Part shown: one piece after another, positions 1-6,999 of the stretch | Numbering within the stretch: position 1 is the first letter of the stretch | Layout of the letters: the number at the start of each line of letters is the position of its first letter | From: Sphingomonadaceae bacterium | GTDB lineage: Bacteria > Pseudomonadota > Alphaproteobacteria > Sphingomonadales > Sphingomonadaceae | Length of the DNA: 7,813 nucleotides | Direction: 5' to 3' | NCBI GenBank assembly: GCA_947442095.1 | Contig: CANEVG010000161.1 | Location: 1 to 7,813 of the forward strand | Position numbers and translations under genes: made by a program | The notes under the pieces: generated by a model | Told to the model about the DNA's origin: nothing | Database searches by the model: none | Seen by the model: only the letters and a program-made list of their open reading frames with translations

Positions 1-239
1 AAGCCATGCATGTCGGTGGCAAGCCCGCTCTGGTTTACACCCGCGTGCGCCCAACCGAATGCCATTTCCACTGCGGCAAGGCGCTCATCCGCTCGCATCT
101 TTGGCAACCGGAGAAATGGAACGGAGACGCAAAGTCAATCGCCGCGCGCGGCTATGCGAAGCAAAAGCTTCTCGGCACCGATGATATTGCTCACACCGAA
201 CAGGTGCTGGACCAAGTCTACAAGGATGAACTGTACTAG
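1..239 (+). CDS. Pyridoxamine 5'-phosphate oxidase-like FMN-binding protein, C-terminal part (5' end cut by window edge)
   Basis: This is the last ~79 codons of a gene that begins left of the window; the first complete codon is at position 3 and the stop is TAG at 237-239. The visible protein includes the segment FHCGKALIRSHLWQPEKW followed by a charged tail ending YKDELY. That His-Cys-x-Lys-Ala...Arg-Ser-x-Leu-Trp pattern is typical of the C-terminal part of a PPOX-like split-barrel flavoprotein group (the MSMEG_1061-type subfamily), where it lies near the FMN site. Such proteins are cytoplasmic and mostly of unproven function; a flavin-dependent redox role is the general expectation. The ATG at 6 is internal, not a start, because the protein would lack most of the barrel. 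It converges with the TetR gene and is probably not part of the operon on the other strand. Family assignment rests on one conserved block only. Confidence 0.6.
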   Translation, partial: AMHVGGKPALVYTRVRPTECHFHCGKALIRSHLWQPEKWNGDAKSIAARGYAKQKLLGTDDIAHTEQVLDQVYKDELY

Positions 240-597
240 CCCATACGCCTGTTATTCGCGCCGCCGGGTACAACCAAAAATCGCCGCGATCACGAGACGA
301 GGGCGCGTGACATTGTATCTGATTGGCTGGAAAATGGTGGACGCACTTGGGCTCGAAACAAGGTCTCGCTTATTAAGGGCGGTTTTGAGCCCATCTGCAT
401 TCGTGAACATCCGGGTATGTCCGCTTTCGACCCACTAGTGTTTGCAGCCAAGTTGCGTTGGTTATGAGGCAGAGGTGGCTGCCCAGTTGTCTTGTACCGG
501 GGAGGGACCATCGACCAATATCCGGCTTGTTGCGTCAGAGGGCAGCAAACCGCGAAACGAGGTCTTCTGGCCGGCAGAGCAAGCCGTTTGTCCGGCG
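240..597. other. 358-bp convergent intergenic stretch with an unidentified open frame, possible gene relic
   Basis: No gene is recognised here. On the plus strand, the frame of the upstream PPOX-like gene stays open past its stop, from 240 to a TGA at 465-467, about 75 codons. It includes stretches such as RARDIVSDWLENGGRTW and GGFEPICIREHPGMSAF, which look protein-like, but it has no ATG near its beginning and no clear ribosome binding site, and I recognise no family. The stretch is visibly richer in A+T than the neighbouring genes, as expected for a decayed or foreign fragment. From 468 to 597 no convincing frame is seen. Both flanking genes end into this region, so terminators are expected, but I found no stem-loop followed by a T run on either strand. 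It may hold Rho-dependent ends or a degraded gene. Confidence 0.35.
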
Positions 598-1248
598 TCA
601 GATCGCGGTTCTGCGCAGCATGCGGATGGTGTTCTCGCGGTAGTGTTGCATCAGGGTATGCAGATTAATTGCCGACGGGTTCGCCAACCACTGGTAGACC
701 AACCCAAAAATGAAGGCGCTGAATTCAACTGCGAAGCTCTCGGGGTCGATGCCGGGGCGCGCTTCGCCGTCTTTGATTGCCTGTGCTAGCCAGCGCACGG
801 TATCCTTGCGATAGGCGATGTGGTTGGCGGCAAGGCGGCGGCGGACGAGCGGATAGCTGCTGATCGATTCAAACCACAGGATGTACATCGCCTGCATCTG
901 TTTGGTGCGGTTGAGCAGGAAGAACTCGACTGCATCGAGCGCGCCTTCGAGAGCCGCGAGGCCTGTGTTCTTGCCGACAAAGCGTCGCAGTTCGGCTGCC
1001 CAAGTCTCGTTAAAGTCACGCACCAGAAAGCCAAACAGAGTTTCCTTGGAGCCGAAGCGGTTGCTGGCAAGGCCGCGGCTATAGCCAGCGCGTTCACCGA
1101 CTTCCTTCAGCGTGGTGTTGTGCGTGCCGTTCTCAACGATGAGATGCATCGCCGCCTCGAACATCCTTGCGTCCGAAAGCGCAGTGCGTTCGCCCTGGGT
1201 GAGGCGTGGGCGGTCGACATGAATTTCGCCGGAAAGGGGGATATTCAC
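598..1248 (-). CDS. TetR/AcrR-family transcriptional regulator
   Basis: A 216-residue protein, the usual length for TetR repressors. After a ~28-residue N-terminal arm, the DNA-binding domain runs from about residue 28 to 75. The helix-turn-helix is TTLKEVGERAGYSRGLASNRFG (about 45-66 in pieces), followed by the family hallmark F-x-S-K-E-x-L-F. Residues ~80-216 are helical and should form the ligand-binding and dimerisation domain. The start is uncertain by two codons: GTG at 1248 has AGGA six bases upstream, while TTG at 1254 has GGAG seven bases upstream. Longer versions would run into the ligase gene in another frame and have no TetR-like sequence. It is the last gene of the operon, 8 bp after the ligase stop, so it is likely made with the pathway and may control it by feedback. 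An acyl-CoA or the imported substrate are reasonable ligand guesses. No ligand can be read from the sequence. Confidence 0.9.
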   Translation of the reverse strand: MNIPLSGEIHVDRPRLTQGERTALSDARMFEAAMHLIVENGTHNTTLKEVGERAGYSRGLASNRFGSKETLFGFLVRDFNETWAAELRRFVGKNTGLAALEGALDAVEFFLLNRTKQMQAMYILWFESISSYPLVRRRLAANHIAYRKDTVRWLAQAIKDGEARPGIDPESFAVEFSAFIFGLVYQWLANPSAINLHTLMQHYRENTIRMLRRTAI

Positions 1249-1256
1249 GTTCAATC

Positions 1257-2903
1257 CTACTCTCCGGAGGTGAAGCCAGTTTCCTTGATGACAACCATCC
1301 CCCCGATGTCGAACTGCTTCCTGAGTGTCTTCTTGTCGTACTTGCCGACACTGGTCCTCGGAATGGAGTCCGCCTTTACCCAATACTCAGGTATCATGAA
1401 TCTGGCAAATCCCTCCCGAAGGCTGGCGCGCAATGTGGCGGGGACAAGTGTGGCGCCAGGCAGTGCCACGACAACGGCGAGCGGACGTTCTTCCCATCGC
1501 GGATCGGGAATCGCAAAGACCGCCGCTTCGGCAACGCCGGGCAGTGCGGCAATGCCGTTCTCCAGATCGGTGGAGGAAATCCACTCGCCGCCAGACTTGA
1601 TAAGATCCTTGGCGCGATCGGTTACCTCGACGAAGCCGAGTCTGTCGATCCGGCCGACATCGCCAGTACGCAGCCAGCCATCGGCGGTGAGCCGCGAGTC
1701 CTCTGGCGCATCATGGAGATAACCGCCTGTAACCCATGGCCCGCGCAGTTGCAGATGGCCCATGGCCGTGCCGTCCTCTGGCAGGGGCCGGTCCTCGTCG
1801 TCGACGATGCGAACGTGCATCCCAGGCACCGGCCGTCCGGCCTTTGCACGCCAGGAAACTTCGCCCTCCGGTCCGGTTTCGCGCGGGGGGAACGAGAGCA
1901 CGCACATCGGGCTCGTCTCGGTCATGCCCCAACCTTGCACTACATCGACACCCCATGCCGCCTTGACCCGCTCGATGAGGCTAGCCGAAACTGCTGAGCC
2001 GCCCGAGACTATGGTGCGGAACGAGGCCAGATTGAGCGGCGCGCGGGCGTGGGCCAGCAGCAGATCGTTGAGGATCGTCGGCACGGCGGCCATCAGGGTC
2101 GGCCGTTCCTGTGCGATCAGGTGGGCCAAGTGCGCGCTTTGCAGGTGCGGGCCCGGCAGAATGAGGTCGCTGCCTGCCAGCCAGCCCGAAAAGGGCATGC
2201 CCCAGGCATTGGCGTGAAACATTGGCGGGACCATCAGGATGCGGTCACAGTTCGAAATGGCGAACGTATCTGCCGCCATCGAGGCGAGGCTGTGCAGGTA
2301 TACCGAGCGATGCGAATAGACCACGCCCTTGGGCAAGCCGGTCGTACCAGAGGTATAGCAGATGGCGGCGGCATCGGTTTCTACAAGGGTGGGCCACACC
2401 GTCATCGGCAAGGCTGCGGCGAGCAGATCCTCATAGGCGTGGATCTTGCCGCTGAAGCCTTCGATGAGTGCCGGGGCATCGCCGACTACAATGACGTGAC
2501 AGAGCGCGGGGCATTCAGAAAGGATCGGTGCGACGGCTGACAGAAGCACGGCATCGACGATCAGTACACGGTCGGCCGCGTGGTTCATGATGTAGCGGAT
2601 CTGTTCGGATGGAAGGCGCACGTTGAGTGTGTGAAGGACTGCGCCCATCGCCGGCACCGCGAGATAGGCCTCGAGGTGCGCCGGGCTGTTCCAGCAGTAG
2701 GTCGCGACCGGCTCGCCGGAGGGCATGCCGAGCGCGGCGAGTGCACCAGCAAGCTGGCGGGCACGGCGGGCGGTTTCGGCGAAGCTGCGCTCTTGGGTTG
2801 TCGTGCCGTCGAAGGCGACCACGCGACTTGCAGCGAACAGGCGCTCGCCGCGATCGAAGATCATCTGCGTCGAAAGCGGATGATCCATCATAGTCGATTT
2901 CAC
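1257..2903 (-). CDS. AMP-forming acyl-CoA synthetase (medium/long-chain fatty-acid-CoA ligase type)
   Basis: A 548-residue member of the ANL adenylating enzyme superfamily, which activates a carboxylate with ATP to an acyl-AMP and then transfers it to CoA. All core motifs are present: the phosphate loop YTSGTTGLPKGV (183-194), FHANAWG (229-235), QGWGMTETSP (323-332), TGDVGRID (413-420), the hinge region RAKDLIKSGGEWIS (430-443) and the catalytic lysine in RTSVGKYDKK (Lys521). The FHANAWG and SGGEWIS blocks resemble FadD/AlkK-type and LvaE-type ligases for medium or long acyl acids rather than acetyl-CoA synthetase. The substrate is unknown. It has no signal peptide and is probably cytoplasmic. 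The start is GTG at 2903, with AAGGGGA seven bases upstream, overlapping the phosphotransferase stop as GTGA; ATG codons at residues 5 and 6 have no good ribosome site. It would supply CoA thioesters to the operon's other enzymes. Confidence 0.93.
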   Translation of the reverse strand: MKSTMMDHPLSTQMIFDRGERLFAASRVVAFDGTTTQERSFAETARRARQLAGALAALGMPSGEPVATYCWNSPAHLEAYLAVPAMGAVLHTLNVRLPSEQIRYIMNHAADRVLIVDAVLLSAVAPILSECPALCHVIVVGDAPALIEGFSGKIHAYEDLLAAALPMTVWPTLVETDAAAICYTSGTTGLPKGVVYSHRSVYLHSLASMAADTFAISNCDRILMVPPMFHANAWGMPFSGWLAGSDLILPGPHLQSAHLAHLIAQERPTLMAAVPTILNDLLLAHARAPLNLASFRTIVSGGSAVSASLIERVKAAWGVDVVQGWGMTETSPMCVLSFPPRETGPEGEVSWRAKAGRPVPGMHVRIVDDEDRPLPEDGTAMGHLQLRGPWVTGGYLHDAPEDSRLTADGWLRTGDVGRIDRLGFVEVTDRAKDLIKSGGEWISSTDLENGIAALPGVAEAAVFAIPDPRWEERPLAVVVALPGATLVPATLRASLREGFARFMIPEYWVKADSIPRTSVGKYDKKTLRKQFDIGGMVVIKETGFTSGE

Positions 2904-3928
2904 CGGACTTTCCCCTTCTCGGCGATAGCTGCTGCCTCGTGCAGCAAGGCGGGAACGTCGCGTTCAAGGCCCCGCGAGTAGGTCGTATCTACCTTGCCTT
3001 GCGCATGGAGCACCCACGCGCCCTCGACGATTGCGGCAAGGCGCCAAGCGGCGAAGACTATGTAAAAGTCGATGGCACAGTGGCTGAACCCGGTTTGGGC
3101 CGACCAATGCTCTGCCAATGTGCGCGCTGTAAGGACGCCGGGGCGGTTTGAAAGACCCTGTACGAAGGAAAAGCCAAGCTCTGCCGCCGGATCGCGCTGC
3201 CAGAAAAACAAACAGAGCCCGAGATCAACAAGCGGATCACCAAGAGTTGCCATTTCCCAATCGAGGATCACCCGAAGCTCGGGCCGGTCGGGCGCGACGA
3301 GGCAGTTGTCGAGGTGGAAATCGCAATGAATTACGCTGGCCCGGCCAGAGGCGGGATCGTTCGCGAGAAGCCACGCGCCGATCTCCTCCAACAGCGGAAG
3401 ATCGCGCACCCGATCGGCTGCGCGCACGTTGAGCCAGCGTTCGACCTGCCGCGTGACGAAGCCGGTCGGCCGTGCGAAATCGGTCGGGAGCACCTTGCGC
3501 CAATCTACCTTATGGACGCGGGCGAGGCCGTCTATCATGGTTAGGCCGAGTTGGTTCACCGTCTCGCAGGTATCGGGCCAATGGCCGGGCAGCCGTTCGG
3601 TGAGCGCCGTGCCTTCCACCCATTCGGTCACAGCGAAAGGTTGGCCAATCACGGCAGCATCAGCGCACCATGCGATCGCCTTGGGCACTGGCGCGAGATC
3701 CGCTAGCGCGGAGATGACGCGGAACTCGCGTTCTATCCCGGTGGCGGCGCGATCGGAGATTACGTTGACTGGCGGGTGGCGCAGCACGAGCCGGCCTTCG
3801 CGGGTCTCGATCAGGCGAGTGACATTGGAATTGCCGCCGGCGAGGACGGGGCCGAAGGCAATGTCGCTGCGCCCTGTCGCCTCCGCCAACCATGCCTGCA
3901 GGCGCCTTTCGGCATCTACAGGTTGCAC
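2900..3928 (-). CDS. Phosphotransferase family protein (APH / ACAD10-ACAD11 kinase-like)
   Basis: A 342-residue protein with the aminoglycoside-phosphotransferase/choline-kinase fold, of the branch found as the N-terminal domain of human ACAD10/ACAD11 and as bacterial LvaA. Visible parts are the nucleotide loop GGNSNVT (31-37), the strand LVLRHPP (47-53) where this branch carries Arg in place of the usual kinase Lys, IEREFRV (~66-72), the catalytic loop HCDFHLDN (201-208, Asp203 as base, Asn208 as metal ligand) and ILDWEMATLGDP (221-232, the metal-binding Asp). Family members of this type phosphorylate a hydroxyl on an acyl chain, best shown for 4-hydroxyacyl-CoA; the true substrate here is unknown. 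Antibiotic resistance is unlikely from the context. The start is GTG at 3928 because GGAGG lies exactly six bases before it; the frame stays open further upstream into the SDR gene but without family-like sequence. It overlaps SDR by 13 bp and the ligase by 4 bp. Confidence 0.88.
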   Translation of the reverse strand: MQPVDAERRLQAWLAEATGRSDIAFGPVLAGGNSNVTRLIETREGRLVLRHPPVNVISDRAATGIEREFRVISALADLAPVPKAIAWCADAAVIGQPFAVTEWVEGTALTERLPGHWPDTCETVNQLGLTMIDGLARVHKVDWRKVLPTDFARPTGFVTRQVERWLNVRAADRVRDLPLLEEIGAWLLANDPASGRASVIHCDFHLDNCLVAPDRPELRVILDWEMATLGDPLVDLGLCLFFWQRDPAAELGFSFVQGLSNRPGVLTARTLAEHWSAQTGFSHCAIDFYIVFAAWRLAAIVEGAWVLHAQGKVDTTYSRGLERDVPALLHEAAAIAEKGKVR

Positions 3929-4656
3929 ATCAGGCCTCCGTCGGTGAAGACGACGGATCCGGTCATGTAGCGTGAGCCCGCCACCCACCAGCACACTTCG
4001 GCCATTTCCTCGACTGTGCCCATGCGTTGGAGCGGGATCCGCGCAATGATCGCATCGCGCGCCCGCTCCGAGATCATGGCGGTCATCTCCGTCTGCACGA
4101 AACCGGGCACGACCATGTTGACCCGGATCTGCCGCCGCGCAAGTTCGACAGCAAGCACATGGGTAAGGCCGGTGAGCCCTGCCTTGGATGCTCCGTAGCA
4201 GCTATCACCGGGAAAGCCCCGGAAGCCGACCACTGCACCCACGTTCACCACCGAGCCGCCTTGGGGGATGAGGCCGACAAGCGCGCGGACCATGCGCATC
4301 GGGCCCGATAGATTGGTGGCGAGCGTCGCTTCCCAGTCTTCGTCCGAAATCCGGTCGAGCCCGCCGCCGCGGTGCAGCCCGGCATTGTTTATCAGCACAT
4401 CGAGCCCGCCCCAAAGTCTCTCGACCTCTGAGGCAATGCGGGCGACGTCTTCAGCTTTGGTGACATCCGCCGAGACGCCGACCACGTTGGGGCCCATCGC
4501 GGCCGCGGCCCCGGCGATATCGGGGCCGCGGCCGACAATACAGACTTTGTCCCCACGGCTGGCGGCGAGCGTGGCAACCGCGTGACCAATGCCACGCGAT
4601 GCCCCGGTTACCAGCCAGCGGCGGACATCAGGTCGGGACCCAGTAGGAACCTGCAC
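3916..4656 (-). CDS. SDR-family NAD(P)-dependent oxidoreductase, FabG-like, with Ala at the usual catalytic Ser
   Basis: A classical-length short-chain dehydrogenase/reductase of 246 residues. The Rossmann loop is TGASRGIG (17-24), Arg43 in VGRGPD at the end of strand 2 suggests NADP(H), Asp64 is in SADVT, NNAG is at 90-93, the structural Asn115 is in TNLSG, and the YGASK motif has Tyr154 and Lys158. The protein ends with FTDGGLMCNL, typical of the family. The odd point is position 141: the FabG-type signature would have serine 13 residues before the tyrosine, but here it is alanine (NVGAVVG, codon GCA at 4236-4234). Activity may be lowered or the chemistry changed. The start is uncertain: GTG at 4656 has only a weak GGG-type ribosome site; TTG at 4677, directly after the receptor stop, would add seven residues. 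It would be translated by coupling to the receptor gene. It may oxidise or reduce a ring or chain hydroxyl/keto group; the substrate is not evident. Confidence 0.9.
   Translation of the reverse strand: MQVPTGSRPDVRRWLVTGASRGIGHAVATLAASRGDKVCIVGRGPDIAGAAAAMGPNVVGVSADVTKAEDVARIASEVERLWGGLDVLINNAGLHRGGGLDRISDEDWEATLATNLSGPMRMVRALVGLIPQGGSVVNVGAVVGFRGFPGDSCYGASKAGLTGLTHVLAVELARRQIRVNMVVPGFVQTEMTAMISERARDAIIARIPLQRMGTVEEMAEVCWWVAGSRYMTGSVVFTDGGLMCNL
3935..3939 (-). promoter_or_regulatory. Ribosome binding site deciding the phosphotransferase GTG start
   Basis: A perfect GGAGG on the minus strand, inside the end of the SDR gene, six bases before the GTG at 3928. It decides that start over the longer open frame that continues upstream to 3994. 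Confidence 0.75.
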
Positions 4657-4677
4657 TATCGTGCCCGCAGCCTGCAA

Positions 4678-6957
4678 TCAGAACGTCTGGGTAACCGCAA
4701 CGCCCCACTGCCGGGGCGGACGCGGCGCGCCATAGCTCCATACGTTCTGGACGTCGTAGCCGATGGTGTAGCCGTTCTCGTCGGCCAGATTCCTGCCGAA
4801 CACGCTGATCATGGTCTTGTTGAACTTGTAGCTGATCGAGGCGTCGAGCAAATACTGGGCCGCGTTGCGCAGGTTCGGGTTGTTAAGGAAAGTCAGCTCA
4901 TGCGCGCCGATCATGTGCAGTTCGGTGTTGACCATGAGCGTGCCGGGGCCGACCTCGTTTTCATATGAGGCGCGCGCGTCCCAGGTCCAGCGCGGCGCGC
5001 GGCGAAGCCGCAGGAACGAGGCGTCGACCGGGTTGCCGGTGCTGTAGATGTCCCCAATGAAGTCCTTGTATTGGGAATCGAGGAACCCGACATTGCCGCC
5101 AATCGTGAAGTTCTGCGTGATCCGCGCGGTCAGATCCAGTTCGAAGCCCTTGAGATCAGCCTTAGAGGCATTGATCGTGCGGTTTTCACGCCCCGTCGAA
5201 GTGCCGGGGGCAGGCACGTCGAGATCCTGCTGCATGTCGCTGTACTTCATCATGTAGACAGCGCCATTCAGGCGGACACGATCGTTCAGGAACTGGGTCT
5301 TGAAGCCCAGCTCGAAGTTGTCGAGCGTTTCGGGATCGTAAGGCGTGGTCGCCGCGCCGATGGTGGCGGGACGGCCATTGAACCCACCGCCGCGATAGCC
5401 GCGCGACCACAGTGCATAGGTCATGACATCCGGGGTGAAGTTGTAGCTCAGGCTGACCTTGGGCGTGAACTTCGACCAGCTGGCGCGGATCGGCGTAGGC
5501 ATCACGATGTTGACGCCGGCCACAGGCGGGAGACTGGCAATCGGATTCTTCTCTTCGAGCGTGCCGTAGATGAAGATCGTCTTGTCGTTCACCTGCGTGG
5601 TCTTGGCATCGTGCGTGTAGCGTCCACCAACCGTGAGCTTGAGCTTGTCGGTGAACTTGTAGTCACCTTCAAAGTAGCCGGCCCACGACTTGGTGGTCTG
5701 GGTCACATCCTGCGCGCTGGTGAGCAGCGGCGGACCGGCGAAGCCGATGTAGTTCTTGAGGTTGATCGTGTACTTCGAGAACCACTGGTAGCCGCCTACC
5801 ACGAACGTGAGCGGACCGCCGCCCCCCTTGACGAGGCGAACCTCGTTGGTCACCTGCTGCCAGCGGGCCGGGCGGTCGGTGTGATAGAGCGTCTGCGGGG
5901 TGGAGTCGAAGTCCTGGTTGATGGACTCGCTCGTCTTCAGATACCCGAGGATATACTCTAAAGCGAGGTCGCTGCCGAGGTCGAGCTTGGCCTTGCCGAT
6001 GGCCATGTCGAGCTGGAAGCGCGCACTCTTGTCGACTGGCGCATTGCTGATGCTGACATAGCGGTCACCCGTGATCGGCTGATCCGGCACCGGCGAGCAG
6101 TACTGGAAGGCTGCACAGAACAGGTCGGTCGGCTTGGCCAGCGCCGAAAGCTGCGGTGGGTCCTGCCGGGTGAGCTGGTGATCGTAGCTGAGGCTGATCT
6201 CGAGCGAGCTGGTTGGCGTGAGCAGCAACTGACCGCCGATCGAGCGGAAGTCGGACTTCTGCCCCGGCTGATTGAACGTCTTGTTGAAGATATAGCCGTC
6301 GGTCGTGTTGTAGGCACCCGAGACCTTGAGCGCGACATTGTCTGCAAGGCCGAAGCTTACCACACCCTGGAAATCGAATGTGTCGAAGCTGGAATAGGTG
6401 CCGCGTACCTTGCCGGTGAGTTCTTGCGTTGGGCGTGAGCGAGCCAAGTTGACCACACCGCCAGTGGCGTTGCGGCCAAACAGCGTGCCCTGGGGGCCGC
6501 GCAGCACCTCGACCCGGTCGACGTCGATCGCTCTCAAGAGGCTGCCTGAGCTCTGGCCGATGTAGACATCGTCAATCACCACGCCGACTGCGGGATCGAC
6601 CGACTTTTCGACGTCGGCCACGCCGATGCCGCGGATGTAGATCGCGGCCACGCCGCCCGGACCTTGCTGGGTATCATCGATGAGGACGTTGGGTGCGGAG
6701 TTGGCAAAATCGCGCAGGTCCGAATCGAAGCGCTTGGAGAGTTCGATCGCGCCAAGCGCGCTGATTGAGGATGCGACATTCTGCAGGTTTTCCGTGCGCT
6801 TGCGCGCCGTCACCACGATAGCCTCAAGTCCCTCGCCTGCGTCGCTGGCAGTGGCCTGCTGGGACGCTTCCTGCGCGTGCGCTTGGCCCGCTGCCAGACC
6901 AGCGGCTGAAATCGACGCTGCCAGAAGCGCGCGCATTGCCTTAACCGACATGCTCAT
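4678..6957 (-). CDS. TonB-dependent outer-membrane receptor
   Basis: A 759-residue outer-membrane active transporter. Residues 1-28 form a Sec signal peptide (Lys/Arg start, Ala-Leu-rich core, cleavage after AHA). A TonB-box-like segment follows, EAIVVTARK (about 45-53), then the plug domain with YIRGIGV and VDRVEVLRGPQGTLFGRNATGG (148-167 region, in two parts), and a long beta-barrel ending in VAVTQTF, with the terminal Phe needed for barrel assembly. The type (TARKR...LRGPQGTLFGRNA) is the catabolic, FecA/IroN-annotated kind expanded in sphingomonads, where substrates are often plant, aromatic, steroid or terpenoid compounds rather than iron. The start at 6957 has GGAG seven bases upstream and gives a proper signal peptide; the frame is open to 7119 but that extension is not signal-like. 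Two cysteines (281 and 287), the only ones in the protein, may form a small disulfide loop in an extracellular segment. First gene of the operon; its substrate probably sets the pathway's substrate. Confidence 0.95.
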   Translation of the reverse strand: MSMSVKAMRALLAASISAAGLAAGQAHAQEASQQATASDAGEGLEAIVVTARKRTENLQNVASSISALGAIELSKRFDSDLRDFANSAPNVLIDDTQQGPGGVAAIYIRGIGVADVEKSVDPAVGVVIDDVYIGQSSGSLLRAIDVDRVEVLRGPQGTLFGRNATGGVVNLARSRPTQELTGKVRGTYSSFDTFDFQGVVSFGLADNVALKVSGAYNTTDGYIFNKTFNQPGQKSDFRSIGGQLLLTPTSSLEISLSYDHQLTRQDPPQLSALAKPTDLFCAAFQYCSPVPDQPITGDRYVSISNAPVDKSARFQLDMAIGKAKLDLGSDLALEYILGYLKTSESINQDFDSTPQTLYHTDRPARWQQVTNEVRLVKGGGGPLTFVVGGYQWFSKYTINLKNYIGFAGPPLLTSAQDVTQTTKSWAGYFEGDYKFTDKLKLTVGGRYTHDAKTTQVNDKTIFIYGTLEEKNPIASLPPVAGVNIVMPTPIRASWSKFTPKVSLSYNFTPDVMTYALWSRGYRGGGFNGRPATIGAATTPYDPETLDNFELGFKTQFLNDRVRLNGAVYMMKYSDMQQDLDVPAPGTSTGRENRTINASKADLKGFELDLTARITQNFTIGGNVGFLDSQYKDFIGDIYSTGNPVDASFLRLRRAPRWTWDARASYENEVGPGTLMVNTELHMIGAHELTFLNNPNLRNAAQYLLDASISYKFNKTMISVFGRNLADENGYTIGYDVQNVWSYGAPRPPRQWGVAVTQTF

Positions 6958-6964
6958 CCCGTCT

Positions 6965-6968
6965 CTCC
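6965..6968 (-). promoter_or_regulatory. Ribosome binding site deciding the TonB receptor start
   Basis: GGAG within the purine-rich run AGAGGGAGAGAC on the minus strand, seven bases before ATG at 6957. The next ATG two codons later is spaced too far (13 bases) and the upstream ATG at 6975 has no comparable site. Confidence 0.6.
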
Positions 6969-6999
6969 CTCTCATGCCACGCTCTTCCGGCGTAGCCCC

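Larger units (their letters stand above)
598..6957 (-). other. Predicted five-gene operon: TonB receptor, SDR, phosphotransferase, acyl-CoA ligase, TetR
   Basis: Five minus-strand genes follow one another without room for internal promoters. The receptor stop (4680-4678) is 21 bp before the preferred SDR start, or directly abuts the alternative TTG start. The SDR and phosphotransferase genes overlap by 13 bp, the phosphotransferase and ligase overlap by 4 bp (GTGA), and ligase and TetR are separated by 8 bp. One good promoter lies just upstream of the first gene at 7000-7027. The arrangement implies co-transcription and translational coupling, so the five products probably act on the same substrate: import, redox change, phosphorylation, CoA activation and regulation. 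The grouping is inferred from spacing and strand only. Confidence 0.8.

Noticed and set aside
570..596. GCCGG...CCGGC inverted repeat after the TetR stop as an intrinsic terminator
   Set aside because: The loop is about 17 bases, arms are only 5 bp, and no T run follows on the minus strand.
820..1722. 300-codon plus-strand open frame
   Set aside because: It lies opposite the TetR and ligase genes, whose motifs are complete; its own translation has no family resemblance and low-complexity Ser/Arg-rich sequence, typical of an antisense shadow in G+C-rich DNA.
2900..3928. Aminoglycoside or macrolide resistance gene, from the APH-type motifs
   Set aside because: The sequence style (LVLRHPP strand, ILDWEMATLGDP) and the operon with an acyl-CoA ligase fit the ACAD10/11-LvaA branch rather than resistance kinases.
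5071..5961. 296-codon plus-strand open frame inside the receptor gene
   Set aside because: Antisense to well-conserved TonB receptor sequence; Arg/Glu/Gly-rich without any recognisable domain.
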